The notes: generated from the letters alone by a model not told the origin. A DNA stretch of 64,000 bases from Dryomyza anilis (GCA_951804985.1 OX638134.1:81819679-81883678); one strand, 5' to 3'. Positions 23,346-33,820 are shown, numbered from the stretch's first letter. Numbers and translations are program-made.

Positions 23346-23650
23346 CTGGTAGAAATTTACACTATTTGAAAAAGCATGATCATGGCCCGATCATGTTCCT
23401 CATTTAACACATGTGACTGGTCGTTTAATACATCGGTTAATACATGTGACTGGTCGGTTAATACAAAATTCAAATGTGGGCGTGATCCGCCCACATTTGA
23501 ATTTATAAATTTTTTATTGCTTTTTTGTAGTGGAGATTTGAGTCGTAAATTATTAAAAATTATACCACCAAATAAACCGACTATAAAACTCAGCCCTATG
23601 TGACCGAACTTTCCCATGTGATCTAACTTTCCCAACTCGTTACTTACGTA
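23346..23650. repeat. TGATCATG-family MITE remnant with a perfect hairpin
   Basis: Begins CTCTGGTAGAAATTT, close to the end of the intact element at 35,934. It continues with CATGATCATGGCCCGATCATG, two direct copies of TTAATACATGTGACTGGTCGG, and a perfect 17-bp inverted repeat (AAATTCAAATGTGGGCG, loop TGAT) at about 23,467-23,504. The right end was not found. Confidence 0.5.
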
Positions 23651-23664
23651 ACGTTTTGAAGAAT

Positions 23665-24420
23665 GATCTAGACCAAACATTTTTGGCCGGCTCTAGGCAA
23701 AGTTTCACAAAGTCGAAGTTTGTATCAAAAAGCTGTTTATTTTCTACCCTTTCTCAAAATATGCCGGGAATCTGCCTTTATAATATCAGAATATCGACAT
23801 ATTTCTGGAAAAAAACTCAGTTTACTGGCAGATTTTACGCAGGAAACAGCATGTACTTTTTATTTCATCAACAATTCCAGCCTTCCTACAGCAGGTTTGA
23901 CGCTGAGAATCGGTATGTTCAAAAAGGTGTACATGTCACAGCAGATTTATGGAATGTTTTTTGCCAGGCGTACCTTGGTTTTTGGTTTTTGGCAGAATAT
24001 CGAATGGCAGTTGTCGGCAGACAAATGATTTTTTTTAATTTTTAGAATAGCTGCCACACGACAGATTTCAGAAATAACAAGGCAGTCTTCTTAACGCGGT
24101 GGACGCCAGCCAAAATTGTATATGAAAAATATTTATATTGCCTGCCACACGGCCGATTTGAGGCAGCCTGCTTTACACATTTGACGGATGACAATAATTT
24201 TATATGATAAATATTTGAAGTGCCTGCCTCACGGCAACTTGTACAACAAGTGGTCAAAAAAAAATAGACAAATATGAAATTATCCCGAGTAAATTTTTGC
24301 TACAAGTTTTGCTACAAATTCCGACTATGTCTGCCGGAAACCTGCTGATTTCCATCTAGAAAGCTTTTGTGGTGCCTGCCTATTTTCCGCCTGTTATCTG
24401 CCGTATATTTTGTCTGGGGA
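23665..24420. repeat. GGCAG/CTGCC-clustered region, probable non-autonomous element
   Basis: At least eleven GGCAG or CTGCC pentamers in 750 bp, several in CCTGCCACACGGC-type repeats. The right edge reads TATTTTGTCTGGGG (inverted: CCCCAGACAAAATA). A loose left match (CTAGACCAAACATTTTTGGC) lies at 23,669. The open frames here are not protein-like. The layout mirrors the other motif-clustered elements in the window, but the ends are not firm. Confidence 0.4.
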
Positions 24421-24941
24421 ATTAGATAATCTGCTTCTTATAAACATCCATTTATCTCTGTGTTGCCGGAAATATTCCTGAACAATGTCAGAAATTTTGT
24501 CTCGAGTACCAATTCCAACAAGCAATTCCAAAACTACTGATCTTTAATTTGTATATGCTGCTTCGATTCTAAATCTTTCGTTCTTTGCTTTTTAAATGCT
24601 GTCTCGATTCGAAATCTCCCGCTATTTGCTCTTTAAATTATGCTGTGATTCAAATACTTTAACTTTTTATTGATTATCCTTGTCACGTAATGAACGACAA
24701 AGAAGAATAAATCATGCAAGAAGAAAATTACGAATGACTCCGAAAGAGTAACAAAAGCATTTAAGCAAAGAACGAAAATATAAACATTGTGAAGCATTTC
24801 AAAAGCAATAAGTGAAAGTATATCAAATTTTGAAGCATTCTTCAGAAAAACAAAAAACTCTGCTATCTTTCGAAGTATTCATCAGAAATAAATACAAATA
24901 TTGCTTCCTTTCGAAGAATCGAAAAGCAATGAAAAATGATA
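24421..24941. other. AT-rich spacer
   Basis: Unassigned sequence with several short near-repeats (TCGATTCGAAATCT, GAAGCATTC). No exon or element end is seen. Confidence 0.35.
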
Positions 24942-24949
24942 GTTAATGT

Positions 24950-25715
24950 CATGATACAAATTTTTACATGTACCCAGTCTGCCATGTCTCGAAGACCTTC
25001 GATGCCTCGAAGCTTTCTCGAATAATTTCGATAAAAAAGTTAGATCTCGTTGCATTCTCGATTCTAATTTTTAAAAATTTTCGTTCATTCAAATTCTTTG
25101 ACAAGATACGATATTTAAAGATTTATCAAATCGATATCGCAATATTTTTCGCAGCAATCTCGAACTTTGATCATTTTTTTCTTCGATATCGTTCCGATTT
25201 CGAAAAATGTCTCGTATAGAGAAAACTCCGACAAAATGTTTCGATATCTACCTACCATCTAGATTCAATTTGACGCTCGATATCGTTACGAGAACGTCTC
25301 CGATGTCGTGTGATTTCTCCATCTACTCGCATTGATCTCGTAACGATATCGATACGAATGGCATACTGGGTACGATCACTCTCATTTTCTTCCAATGTTT
25401 ATTTTAACTGACTCTAGGAAAGTTTTTTGAAGTTTAGTTTTAAAAGCAAAAAAATATAGAGAATTAAATAATATCGTATATAATACTCAATAGAAATGAA
25501 AAATAATTATCAAGACATGCGTTTAGATAACTTAAAAATATTCTCATAAATTTTTAGAATCTAAACAAAATCTGAAAAATAATTTTCATCTTTTCTTTGA
25601 ATACAAATTTCAATCTCTAAAAATTTGAATTGGAATCAGAACACAATATTCCGAAATTTGCCAAAAAATATTGCCTAGTGTCAGAGTGATCGTACCTGTA
25701 AATATTTGTATCATG
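24950..25715. mobile_element. hAT-like MITE carrying a nested TA-target MITE
   Basis: The inverted ends begin CATGATACAAAT and extend about 30 bp through TACGATCACTCT. Both are flanked by a perfect 8-bp duplication, GTTAATGT (24,942-24,949 and 25,716-25,723). The left arm is interrupted by the CCCAGT element at 24,973-25,370. A partial unoccupied copy of the same left arm is at 60,527-60,604. There is no coding capacity. Confidence 0.8.
24973..25370. mobile_element. TA-target MITE with CCCAGTCTGCCAT ends
   Basis: 398 bp. Left end CCCAGTCTGCCATGTCTCG, right end ATGGCATACTGGG, with TA on both sides. The interior is dense in TCTCG, TTCGAT and GATATCG motifs. A second copy is at 27,966-28,512. 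It is inserted in the hAT-like MITE at 24,950-25,715. Confidence 0.85.
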
Positions 25716-25723
25716 GTTAATGT

Positions 25724-26379
25724 CTCACTTTATTTTCTTCTCAAAACTGATTTGAATGAATTTTGAATTGTAAAAACTTTTTTTTTTAATCTTCTAGAAC
25801 TTATCATTTAAAACATAAATACCTTAAAACATTAATATTCCTACTATTCCAAAAAAATAATCCAATCGTATGTATTGAAGTTTTTACTGCACTGACCCGA
25901 AACAATTTTCCAACCAATATTCTTTATTTATTCTATAAAATTCACATTGTGCTAATATCTACCTATACTATATAGTTTGTAAAAATTTGCATTCATCTTC
26001 TATAGCGCCTCCGAAGTTTTTATGAGAAATTTTACAAAAATTATTCACGCATCGTTAAACTCACGTCTTATCTTAATTGAACCAAATTGAATTGTTTGCA
26101 ATACAAATTACTAGAAGAAAAAAAATCAAACTTCGACTTTAGATATTTGCATAATTTATTTGTAACTTAACAACTTATATAAGAAAAAAATATATATAGG
26201 AAATTATTTATCATATGACTAACATTCATTAAAAAGAGAGACATTGAATGTTTTTTTTTTTGTATTATAGGAATTCGTAGAATAACTACGTAATGAGTGA
26301 AATTAATGCGTTAAATAAATACAATTACTTGAGGATGAACAGTGCAGCATTACTATAACTCTTGTGGAGAAATAGATGA
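25724..26379. other. Spacer and 3' UTR of the mucin-like gene
   Basis: A minus-strand AATAAA lies at 26,155-26,160, about 220 nt past the stop at 26,380. Nothing else is recognisable. Confidence 0.4.
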
Positions 26380-27540
26380 CTATACTCTTGATGAGAGTAT
26401 TATCGGCAAAGCCTCAATTTCGGCAACCTTTTCGTGAAGATTCTGTTCAGCTTCCTTGAGTTTAACTATGGGGGTTTTGGTGGTGGGCGCTGAAGTCGTA
26501 GACGTGGTGGTGCTAGATGTTGTGGAACTTAAAGATTCTGTGCTGCTCGATTTATCTGCTGAAGCCTCGGAGGTCGAGTCTACCAAGTCGATTGTTGTGG
26601 AACTTAAAGATTCTGTGCTGCTCGACTTATCTGCTGAAGCCTCGGAGGTGCTATAGGTCGAGTCCAAGTCGGTGTTTTCAGTAGTAATACTGACAGCTTC
26701 TGTGGTTTCTGTAGGAGTGATGGTTGTGGTACTGCTCTCTAATTGATGTGTAGAATCGGTCTTTTCTGTGACGTGAGTATTCTCTGCGGTACTCGTAGGA
26801 ATTACGGTTTTTGTAGAGGTAACATCAGCATGATTTACCGTTGCCTCCGTTGTACTTGTGCTTGAAATAATCTCTGCGGTATTTGTCTGCTCCAAAGTAG
26901 CGCCCGGCACCCTGCTCGCCAAAGTGGTAGCCGTTTTCGTAATACTGATCTCAGTTGGATTTCCCTCAGTGTTCTCTTTAATGGTTGCCGTTATCAATTT
27001 GGTGTGTTTTACCTCGAAATGTGGTAGAAGGGGTACAACGCCACCCTGTTGTTTCAGCACCGAAACCCGATCGATCAGTAGATGTGCCGGAATGCCATCT
27101 CGTGCTGGGACACGTTCGGTGGTCTGCAAGATAATGGCTTTGGGTTTGAGAGGAGTAGCTTCAGTGGTCTCCAAGGGGGTAACATCGACGACTGAAGGTA
27201 GAGTTGTCGACGTTGATGTGGCGGTCGATGTGGAGGTCGATGCCGCGGTAGAAGTCTCTTCAGTTTGACGTTTTCTTGTTGCATGCGTGGTCGGTTCTGT
27301 AGCTAATGTCACCTCCTTCAAAATGGCGTCACTGTCATGTGCCAAGCTACTGACACTGTCCGCGGATGCGAACAAACTATGCTCCAGATCACCGATTAGC
27401 GCTTGCAGTGAGATTTGCTTGAGATGCACATCGGAATTGAGTGGAGCCTGTGTATGACGTTTCACAATGGAGGCAGGATCACTGGCATTAATTTCATAAA
27501 TTGGATTTGCGCTGGCGCAAACGAGAAGAGCGCCGAAAAG
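26380..27540 (-). CDS. Secreted Ser/Thr-rich mucin-like protein (main exon; 5' exon not found)
   Basis: One 3' exon of 386 codons and a stop, opened by an acceptor (TTTTTACCAG) at 27,541. It starts LFGALLVCASANPIYEINAS, which looks like the second half of a signal peptide with cleavage after Ala-Ser-Ala. The first coding exon (Met plus n-region) must lie at higher coordinates and was not identified. A dibasic KR follows 26 residues later. The N-terminal third is ordinary (HLKQISLQALIGDLEHSLFA); the rest is Thr/Ser/Glu-rich with many possible O-glycosylation sites and an imperfect 25-residue tandem repeat (ASADKSSSTESLSSTT twice). A C-terminal coiled segment (KLKEAEQNLHEKVAEIEALP) closes it. 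It is probably extracellular matrix, cuticle or gut-lining material; no named family is recognised. Confidence 0.75.
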   Translation of the reverse strand, partial: LFGALLVCASANPIYEINASDPASIVKRHTQAPLNSDVHLKQISLQALIGDLEHSLFASADSVSSLAHDSDAILKEVTLATEPTTHATRKRQTEETSTAASTSTSTATSTSTTLPSVVDVTPLETTEATPLKPKAIILQTTERVPARDGIPAHLLIDRVSVLKQQGGVVPLLPHFEVKHTKLITATIKENTEGNPTEISITKTATTLASRVPGATLEQTNTAEIISSTSTTEATVNHADVTSTKTVIPTSTAENTHVTEKTDSTHQLESSTTTITPTETTEAVSITTENTDLDSTYSTSEASADKSSSTESLSSTTIDLVDSTSEASADKSSSTESLSSTTSSTTTSTTSAPTTKTPIVKLKEAEQNLHEKVAEIEALPIILSSRV

Positions 27541-27963
27541 CTGGTAAAAATATGAAATGTGAATGAAATTAATTTGAATTGAATTCGTTTAAAATACATT
27601 TAAACGAATTGGATTCGTTTCAAAATCAATTTTTATGTTCTGAAAATTCGAGATTTTCGCAATGCAAAAAGCAAATTCGATAAAAGTGAAATTTGAAATT
27701 GAATCTTCGATCGAAATTTAAAAATACACTCAAAATACATTTAAATGATTTGGATTTAATTTTTTTTTGGTTCTGAAAAATCTGAAAAATTTTGCACAAC
27801 AAAAAAAAAATTTAATCGAATTGAAATTTGAACTTGATATTTTCAAATTATTATAATTTTATTTTTGTATTTGAAAGATAAATAATTCTGTCATTCCTAA
27901 TGTAAAACACACATAAAATATCGAAAATTCTATCATGGCACAAATAGAATCGAGTCCTTTTTA
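27541..27963. other. Upstream intron of the mucin-like gene
   Basis: AT-rich. Two similar stretches (ACATTTAAACGAATTGGATTCG and ACATTTAAATGATTTGGATTTA types) suggest a local duplication. No first exon is recognised. Confidence 0.35.
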
Positions 27964-27965
27964 TA

Positions 27966-28512
27966 CCCAGTCTGCCATGGCGGAGATCTTTGTTATATCG
28001 AAGCTTCGTTAAAAACAGTTCGATCTCGTTGCTTTATCGATTCAAATTTTTTCACGTACATTCAATTTCATTGGCAAGATACGATATTTATCATATTGAA
28101 CTCGTTATAGTTTTCGAAGCAATTTCGAACTTTCATTATAATTTTTTTATTAGATATTGTTCCGTTTTCAAAAATTTCTCGTACCTAGAAAACTTTGACT
28201 GAATCAATCGATATCTACCTACTACACCCAGAAAAAAATTAACTCAAATCACATTAAAATTAGTTAATAGGATAATTATTATTCTAGTTTTTAATGGTAT
28301 TTTAATGGTATTTTAATGGTATTTTCTAGTATTTAATGGTATTTTCCTATTAAATTAATAATTTATCCTATTGACTATTTTTAATAGTAAAAAACGATTA
28401 TTTATATAGTAATTTTTTCCGTATATAGGTCCAATTTGAAGCTCGACATGGCTACGAGAACGTGTTTTCTTCTCATATTCATCTCGTAAAGATATCGAAA
28501 TGAATGGCATTA
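27966..28512. mobile_element. TA-target MITE with CCCAGTCTGCCAT end, copy 2, interrupted
   Basis: Left end TA-CCCAGTCTGCCATGG. The interior aligns with the copy at 24,973-25,370 (GTTCGATCTCGTTGC, AAGATACGATATTTA, CGATATCTACCTAC, GCTACGAGAACG). The right end has decayed to GAATGGCATTAAAA. It is split at CTACCTAC by the CACCCAG element at 28,225-28,421. Confidence 0.75.
28225..28421. mobile_element. CACCCAGAAAAAAAT MITE nested in the previous element
   Basis: Starts CACCCAGAAAAAAATTAAC after a TA. The interior has repeated TTTAATGGTATTTT, and the right edge AATTTTTTCCG is followed by TA. The same family is seen intact at 37,054-37,272. The uninterrupted copy at 24,973 shows the empty target. 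Confidence 0.75.
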
Positions 28513-29255
28513 AAAACTTCATACTTTTGATGTATGTTTGAGGTAAGTACAAATTTTATTTTTTTATGTGCTTAGTATTTGATTAAAATTATCAACACAT
28601 TTATTTAAAAAATAAATTTTCGATTTTCTTATATTTTAAGATTGTTTGTTTTTTTTGCTTAATCTATTTTTAATAAAAATTTAGTTATTTTATAGCTTTT
28701 TTTATATTGTGAAATATTCGGGCTTGTATAAAATTCACTTTCAATTGAAATTCAAATTGAATTCAACAAATTCGTTGGTTCTTTATTTCCAGTCAATTCT
28801 TTAAATTCACGTTTTTTTTAATACTACTTAACTTTCTAGCACTTACAGTAAAACCTATAGAGTTATACATCGTACTTGATTTGTAGACGCGACAACGTTC
28901 AGTTAACTACTGAACGTAAGCCGCGCTTTACGATGCTTTTAACATTTCTTAAGCTTTGTCGTAAGTAAAGCTTTGGAAAAGTAAAAAAAAAAACTGACTT
29001 CGCTAATTTCATTCTTCTATATGAGACAGGGCTGGATCAATTTTCTGAAAATTTAAAATATATAAATTCAAAATATAATTAAAAATAAAATCATTTTTAG
29101 TAAGGTAACCAGGGGTAAAGTATGACATGTTTTGATCTGTTTTCAAAAAAATTCTTTTGGAGAATATATTCTATAGGGTTTTTTGCATTAACAGAATACA
29201 ATAAGTATATTTCTTTTAATTGATTTTTGAGCCGTTTTTCAAAACAGTTCATTTT
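28513..29255. other. AT-rich spacer
   Basis: No gene is seen. A short palindrome, CGTTCAGTTAACTACTGAACG-like, lies near 28,895-28,916 within a GC-richer block that may be an old transposon end. The rest is unassigned. Confidence 0.35.
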
Positions 29256-29259
29256 TGGA

Positions 29260-29570
29260 GCCGCGGTAGCTCAGTGATTAGTGCCTTGGACTGCGAGCCG
29301 AAAGGTCCCCGGTTCAAGCCTGGACTTGGGCTAACAACATCTTTTCATAGAAACATTTTCTATACCGCGCTACCTCTCGTCAGTAAATGGCAAACCTACG
29401 AGAGTAAAACCATTGCCTATGAAAAGCTCTCACCCGCCATTCGGATTCGGCAATAAACTGTAGGTCCCACCACTTTGAGTACAAATCTAACACGCACAGC
29501 TCAAAATGGTGAGAGAGTTCTATACAGGACTGTAGCGCCAAACTATTATATTATTATATTATTTTTGGAG
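29260..29570 (+). mobile_element. tRNA-derived SINE, full-length copy
   Basis: The head (29,260-29,332) is tRNA-like: GCCGCGG acceptor strand, A box TAGCTCAGTGATTAGTGCC, anticodon loop CTGCGAG (anticodon GCG, arginine type) and B box GGTTCAAGCCTGG. A tRNA-unrelated body follows (CTATACCGCGCTACC, CAGTAAATGGCAAACC, AACACGCACAGCTCAAAATGG), then a TTATATTA-rich tail. Pol III transcription from the internal promoter is expected for the family. It matches the minus-strand copy at 60,761-61,041. Confidence 0.9.
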
Positions 29571-29686
29571 CTCTTCTAAAATCCTGCGGTAAATCAGGAA
29601 ATGTTAAGTATATTACTATAAGGCAAATTATTTTTGTATTATTTCATGATTGTTTACAATATAAAAAAAATTAATTCATTGAGAAT

Positions 29687-29942
29687 ATATCGTCGTTGTA
29701 GAACGAAAAGTCACCAAATACATTTTCAAAATGCAAAATATTCAATTACAAAAATCTTTATATATCTGTCAATTTTTAGTCGATGATCTCATGATCACAT
29801 GGTAAGAAAAGGTAAAACTATCAATTGATATTGCAATTTTAAAAATGCATCAATTATTTTTTATAATATTAATCAACAAACTCGAAATTTAAGTTTTTCA
29901 TAAAAATGTATTTGGTGACTTTTCGTTCTACAACGACGATAT
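29687..29942. mobile_element. MITE with 38-bp ATATCGTCGTTGTAGAACG inverted ends
   Basis: The left end ATATCGTCGTTGTAGAACGA...GTCACCAAATACATTTT is matched by its exact inverse at 29,900-29,942. The total is 256 bp, possibly with a TA duplication inside the ATAT. The interior has TGATGATC-like and TCAATTTTTAGT segments. A second copy with a damaged left end is at 61,645-61,870. Confidence 0.85.
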
Positions 29943-30206
29943 TAAAAATATTAATGTAATGAACAAAATATTATTGTAATGCAAAAAATTAATGTGAAGT
30001 ATAAAATAATATATTAAAATTAAATAAATGTGCAATTAGTCGTCCTCCGTTAATATAGCTTAAATTACTTTTTGCACTGTCCCACTTTTTGAAAGCAAAG
30101 CAAGACAACTTTTTTAATACATTTTTTCACTTACTAAAAATTTATTAAAAAAAAAAATTGCAATTTTCCAAATTACCCCATTTCCCACTTTACCCCAGTA
30201 GCGCGA
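29943..30206. other. AT-rich spacer
   Basis: Nothing recognisable beyond low-complexity A/T. Confidence 0.3.
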
Positions 30207-30466
30207 TTCCCTAACTCCGTATCGACAAATATCGATATCGTTAACTACAAATTATGACAAATATTGTTAGGAGGTATTCCGTACACAGATCGCTATGATA
30301 TTTATCGTCAGAAGAATTTACCGAAAATTGTCGATACGATAGCGTTGAAAATTTTTTGTTTGTTAGCCAGCTTACTTTTGAACGATTTAAACGATTTTTA
30401 TTGTTGAAAATCTTTCCGTATTTATTTGTCTACATACAATGCATTGAAAGTTAGGGAATCACTTTT
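30207..30466. mobile_element. Small MITE with GATTCCCTAACT inverted ends
   Basis: GATTCCCTAACT at the left is matched by AGTTAGGGAATC at about 30,452-30,464. The interior has CGATATCG and TATCGTCAG-type strings. No clear target duplication was found. Confidence 0.55.
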
Positions 30467-30955
30467 TTCAGAACGATCGCTATCGCAAGCGACAATTGTC
30501 GGTAGTTAGCAATTGCGAATTCGACTAAAATTTGTACTTTTGGTGTTTGTCGAAAGTGACCAATAAAGCAGACTCATCATCGTAAAATTAACACAGCACG
30601 TTAATTGAATGTCAAAGGAAATAATATTAAACATATTAATATAAAGAAAGTTGTCACATACAAGATTTTAACGTCCGGTAAAGTAAAAAGTTATTACACG
30701 GCAGATCGCAGGTTTCTTTCGACCGATCACGATCATTTACATTAGCATAGATATAAAAGTAATCGAAGTTAAAAGTATTATTAGTCTATCTCTTCTCGTT
30801 TTTCTGATTTATGATTTCAATAGACAAAGAGACGACCAAAAAAACGAAATGGTCTTAGCTCATTTTGCCCCAAATCCTACAATACCATTGACATATTTTA
30901 CAGAAAAAACTATATTAGGGTTTTTGTTCGGAGTCAGTATATTTTAAAGGGGAAT

Positions 30956-31764
30956 TTGTTTCTTCTCGGCCACGAAATAAAGGATCGCTACAACAGTAGA
31001 GCGACAGGGACAGCAAACGACGCCATATTTCTTGCCGCTCTTTTGACATTTCTCTTCAGTAAGGTTTGCCATTTCATGATGGAAAGATATACGAGCCAAC
31101 AAAGAGTCGAAATTATTCAAATTTACTACCGAAATTCGGTGTAAAAATTCGAAAAATCATCTTCAGCGATGAGGCTCATTTCTGGCTGAATGGCTTCGTC
31201 AATAAACAAAATATGCGTTATTGGTCAGACAGCAATCCACACGTACTCCATGAGTCATCATTGCATCCCGAAAAAATTACGGTTTGGTGCGGTTTATGGG
31301 CCGGCGGCGTCATTGGGCCGTACTTATTCCGTGATAATCAAGACCGGCACGTTACTGTGAATGGAAATCGCTACCGTTCAATGATAACCGAATATTTTTG
31401 GCCCCAATTGGATGATATGGACTTGTAGGACATGTGGTTCCAACAGAACGGCGCCACAAGCCACACAGCAAATGCCACAATCAATTTATTGGAAACCAAA
31501 TTTGGAGAACGTGTTATCTCACAAAATGGTCCAGTCGATTGGCCGCCTCGGTCGTGCGATTTGACGCCGTTAGACTATTTCCTGTGGGGCTACGTCAAGT
31601 CTATGGTCTATGCCAACGATTGATGAACTTCGTACGAATATCGAACGTGAAATTTCAGCAGTATCGGTCGATTTATGCTTGAAAACCGTCGAAAATTGGG
31701 TTCAGCGTCTGGACTTCTGCAAGCGTGCCCGTGGTGACTTTTACAGGAATAAAGAATTTCATTG
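30956..31764 (+). pseudogene. Degenerate DD41D (rosa-like) mariner transposase
   Basis: A Tc1/mariner transposase remnant. The start MERYTSQQRVEIIQIYYRNS (31,079-31,138) is intact, but an internal deletion removes the helix-turn-helix linker. The catalytic part resumes at KIIFSDEAHFWLNGF (first Asp present). The second catalytic residue is changed (QQNGATSH, Asn for Asp), and the third is in CDLTPLDYFLWG. There are 41 residues between the second and third positions, which places it in the DD41D group. A stop follows DDMDL at 31,426-31,428, and a further frameshift lies near 31,620. Upstream, 30,960-31,078 matches the 5' arm of the fold-back copy at 2,074-2,396. It is inactive on at least four counts. 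Confidence 0.88.
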
Positions 31765-31787
31765 ATACCCTGTTTGACGGAAATATC

Positions 31788-32496
31788 GATACCTTACAGG
31801 CAAAAGATCGTAATCAACAAAAAGAAAATTTCACAGCAGGCGAAAATAACGTCTCAAAATCCAGTAGTTCAATGATTTATTGATTTTTTCGTAAAGTATC
31901 CTTTAAACTAGCTAAAAATAATAGTGTAGCCCAATTACCAAAATATCCATTACACGCAGAAATATTTGAAGAAAAATGTAGTTACGATGTTTTGCCTGTC
32001 CCAGTTTATATCGAAAAATTTGTCAATCGTACTACTAGGTAAAATTATGTTCAAACGATTTGGTATTCCGAATTTCGGTAAACAACAATAGTGAAATAAT
32101 ACGTATAGGAACATTTTGGCACATGTTTAATTTAAAATGAGTCTAGCCAGTGGTCAGTATTTTACTTTGATGGAAAAATGCATTGGAAGTACATTATAAA
32201 TTTAAATTTTATATTTTTGTTTTAAAAGTGGACATATTATCTACAAATACTCATATTTTTAGATTATCTACCATTACCACAACAGGAGTTAAAAATACTT
32301 AAAGTAGTCACTAAAAGAAATATTAAAATTATTGATATACGATAATAAGTGTTATTTGTCATTACTTCAAATTTGGACCGCGAATATCAAAAACATGACT
32401 ATGCAGGACATTCTACTCATAAAGAGGTTTCCAAAACTGCAATAAAACAAAAATTTCCAACATCTTGGTTACGATGTTCTGCCTGTAAGGTATCGA
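31788..32496. mobile_element. 709-bp element with TCGATACCTTACAGGC inverted ends
   Basis: Left TCGATACCTTACAGGCAAAAGATCGTAA. The inverted right end GTTACGATGTTCTGCCTGTAAGGTATCGA finishes at 32,496. Each is flanked by TA (31,786-31,787; 32,497-32,498). A third, direct internal copy of TTACGATGTTTTGCCTGT lies near 31,981. No transposase is seen. It abuts the mariner remnant. Confidence 0.7.
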
Positions 32497-32499
32497 TAT

Positions 32500-33800
32500 A
32501 CTTCAAATATTTCAGAAAAATACCAGTAATTGTGACTCCGGTTAATAAAGTCTATTTTAAAAATATGATAATTGTTTTTACAGTTTTCTCATATATTTAT
32601 TTGCCAAAAAGGTTATACACTCTTAAAAGTCGACTTTATTTCATTTATTGGTTAGTCTGGTTATGTGTGTAAAGTTTTAAAAATTCGATAGCAAGAAATG
32701 ACAGAAAATTAGGCATTTGTTGAATTCGAAAAAATCCGCCTATGTCCAGAGATAGCGCTTAGAATAAACCGGTTTAAAAGATGGTAAATTCGGCAAATTA
32801 GACTTCATAAAAGTTTGAATAATATGACAGAGGTGCTAATGCAATGGGCGTATATTTATTTTATATGATTTTTTTTTTAATTTTTTTCAAGTTTTCCAAT
32901 TTTTATTTTTAAATTACTTTGCTTTTATTTTTAGTTCTTAAAAAAACTAGCTCAAAATGCATTTCTGAACCACAAATAACATTGAAAAAAAAAATCAATT
33001 TTTTTCGCGGTGTCTCTAAAATTCAAAACAGCTAATTTTATTAACACATCGTAATTATGGCGAATGTGGCAACACATGATCGTGCTTCTTGAGAATTCGA
33101 TTTAGGAAATTTCCGATGTTATTGTTTTAGGCGTCAAGAGTCAAGAGAAGTGGTTTCAAATGCGTCAATCTTGACGACTAAGTAACCAGAAGAAGCAGAA
33201 CAACTGCTTCGAATTGGTCTCAAGCGGAGGAGTGTTAATGAAAAATCTAAATCTTAAACATTTTGACAAAGCAATAAACAATCAATTCTTAATATTAGAT
33301 AACATTTATTGTTGTTATTTCGGGAAATATAAAATTTGTTTTCATGTTGCTCATACGTCACGTCGGCATAGAGCAAAAGTTATTGTACCCTTAATCAAAC
33401 AAATGAGTAATAGGAGATCATTTTTGAACTTGTGACGCAGAACCTGCAATAAAATTTAAATTTTAATACAAAAGTATTTAATGCGTAAATTAAAAATATG
33501 CACGCTACCTAGCTAGCTGAGCGTTTTTTCTGTTTATTTTTTGCATTTTTACATATTATGTCCAGCATTGAATTGACGGACTAACAACAAACACGCTCCA
33601 AAACGAGCACCATTAATTAGAGCCTTTTTTAAAAAGCTATAAACGCTTTACGAACCAACCAAAAAAAATAATATAAACCCGTTGTATTACCTCCGTTCGG
33701 CAATTAACACCCGCCGTCCAAAAAGCACCACAAATTAACAGCAAATAATTATTATTTTTTAAATGGTGAGGCTTTAAAGCGCACAAGTATTTATTGGAAT
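32500..33800. other. Spacer upstream of the secreted-protein gene
   Basis: AT-rich with no recognisable exon or repeat end. The open frames here (to 75 codons) lack family features. Confidence 0.35.
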
Positions 33801-33806
33801 AGTACC

Positions 33807-33820
33807 TATATATATAAAAG
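33807..33820 (+). promoter_or_regulatory. TATA box of the secreted-protein gene
   Basis: TATATATATAAAAG, a strong TATA match about 190 nt before the ATG at 34,012. Transcription would be expected to start near 33,840-33,850. A TATA promoter fits a stage- or tissue-restricted gene. Confidence 0.6.

Noticed and set aside
23656..24045. 129-codon plus-strand frame
   Set aside because: Coincides with the GGCAG-clustered repeat; amino-acid composition is not protein-like and an overlapping frame is equally open.
29260..29332. Functional tRNA gene
   Set aside because: The anticodon stem has mismatches, and the same head is joined to a shared SINE body at two loci, so it is a SINE promoter region.
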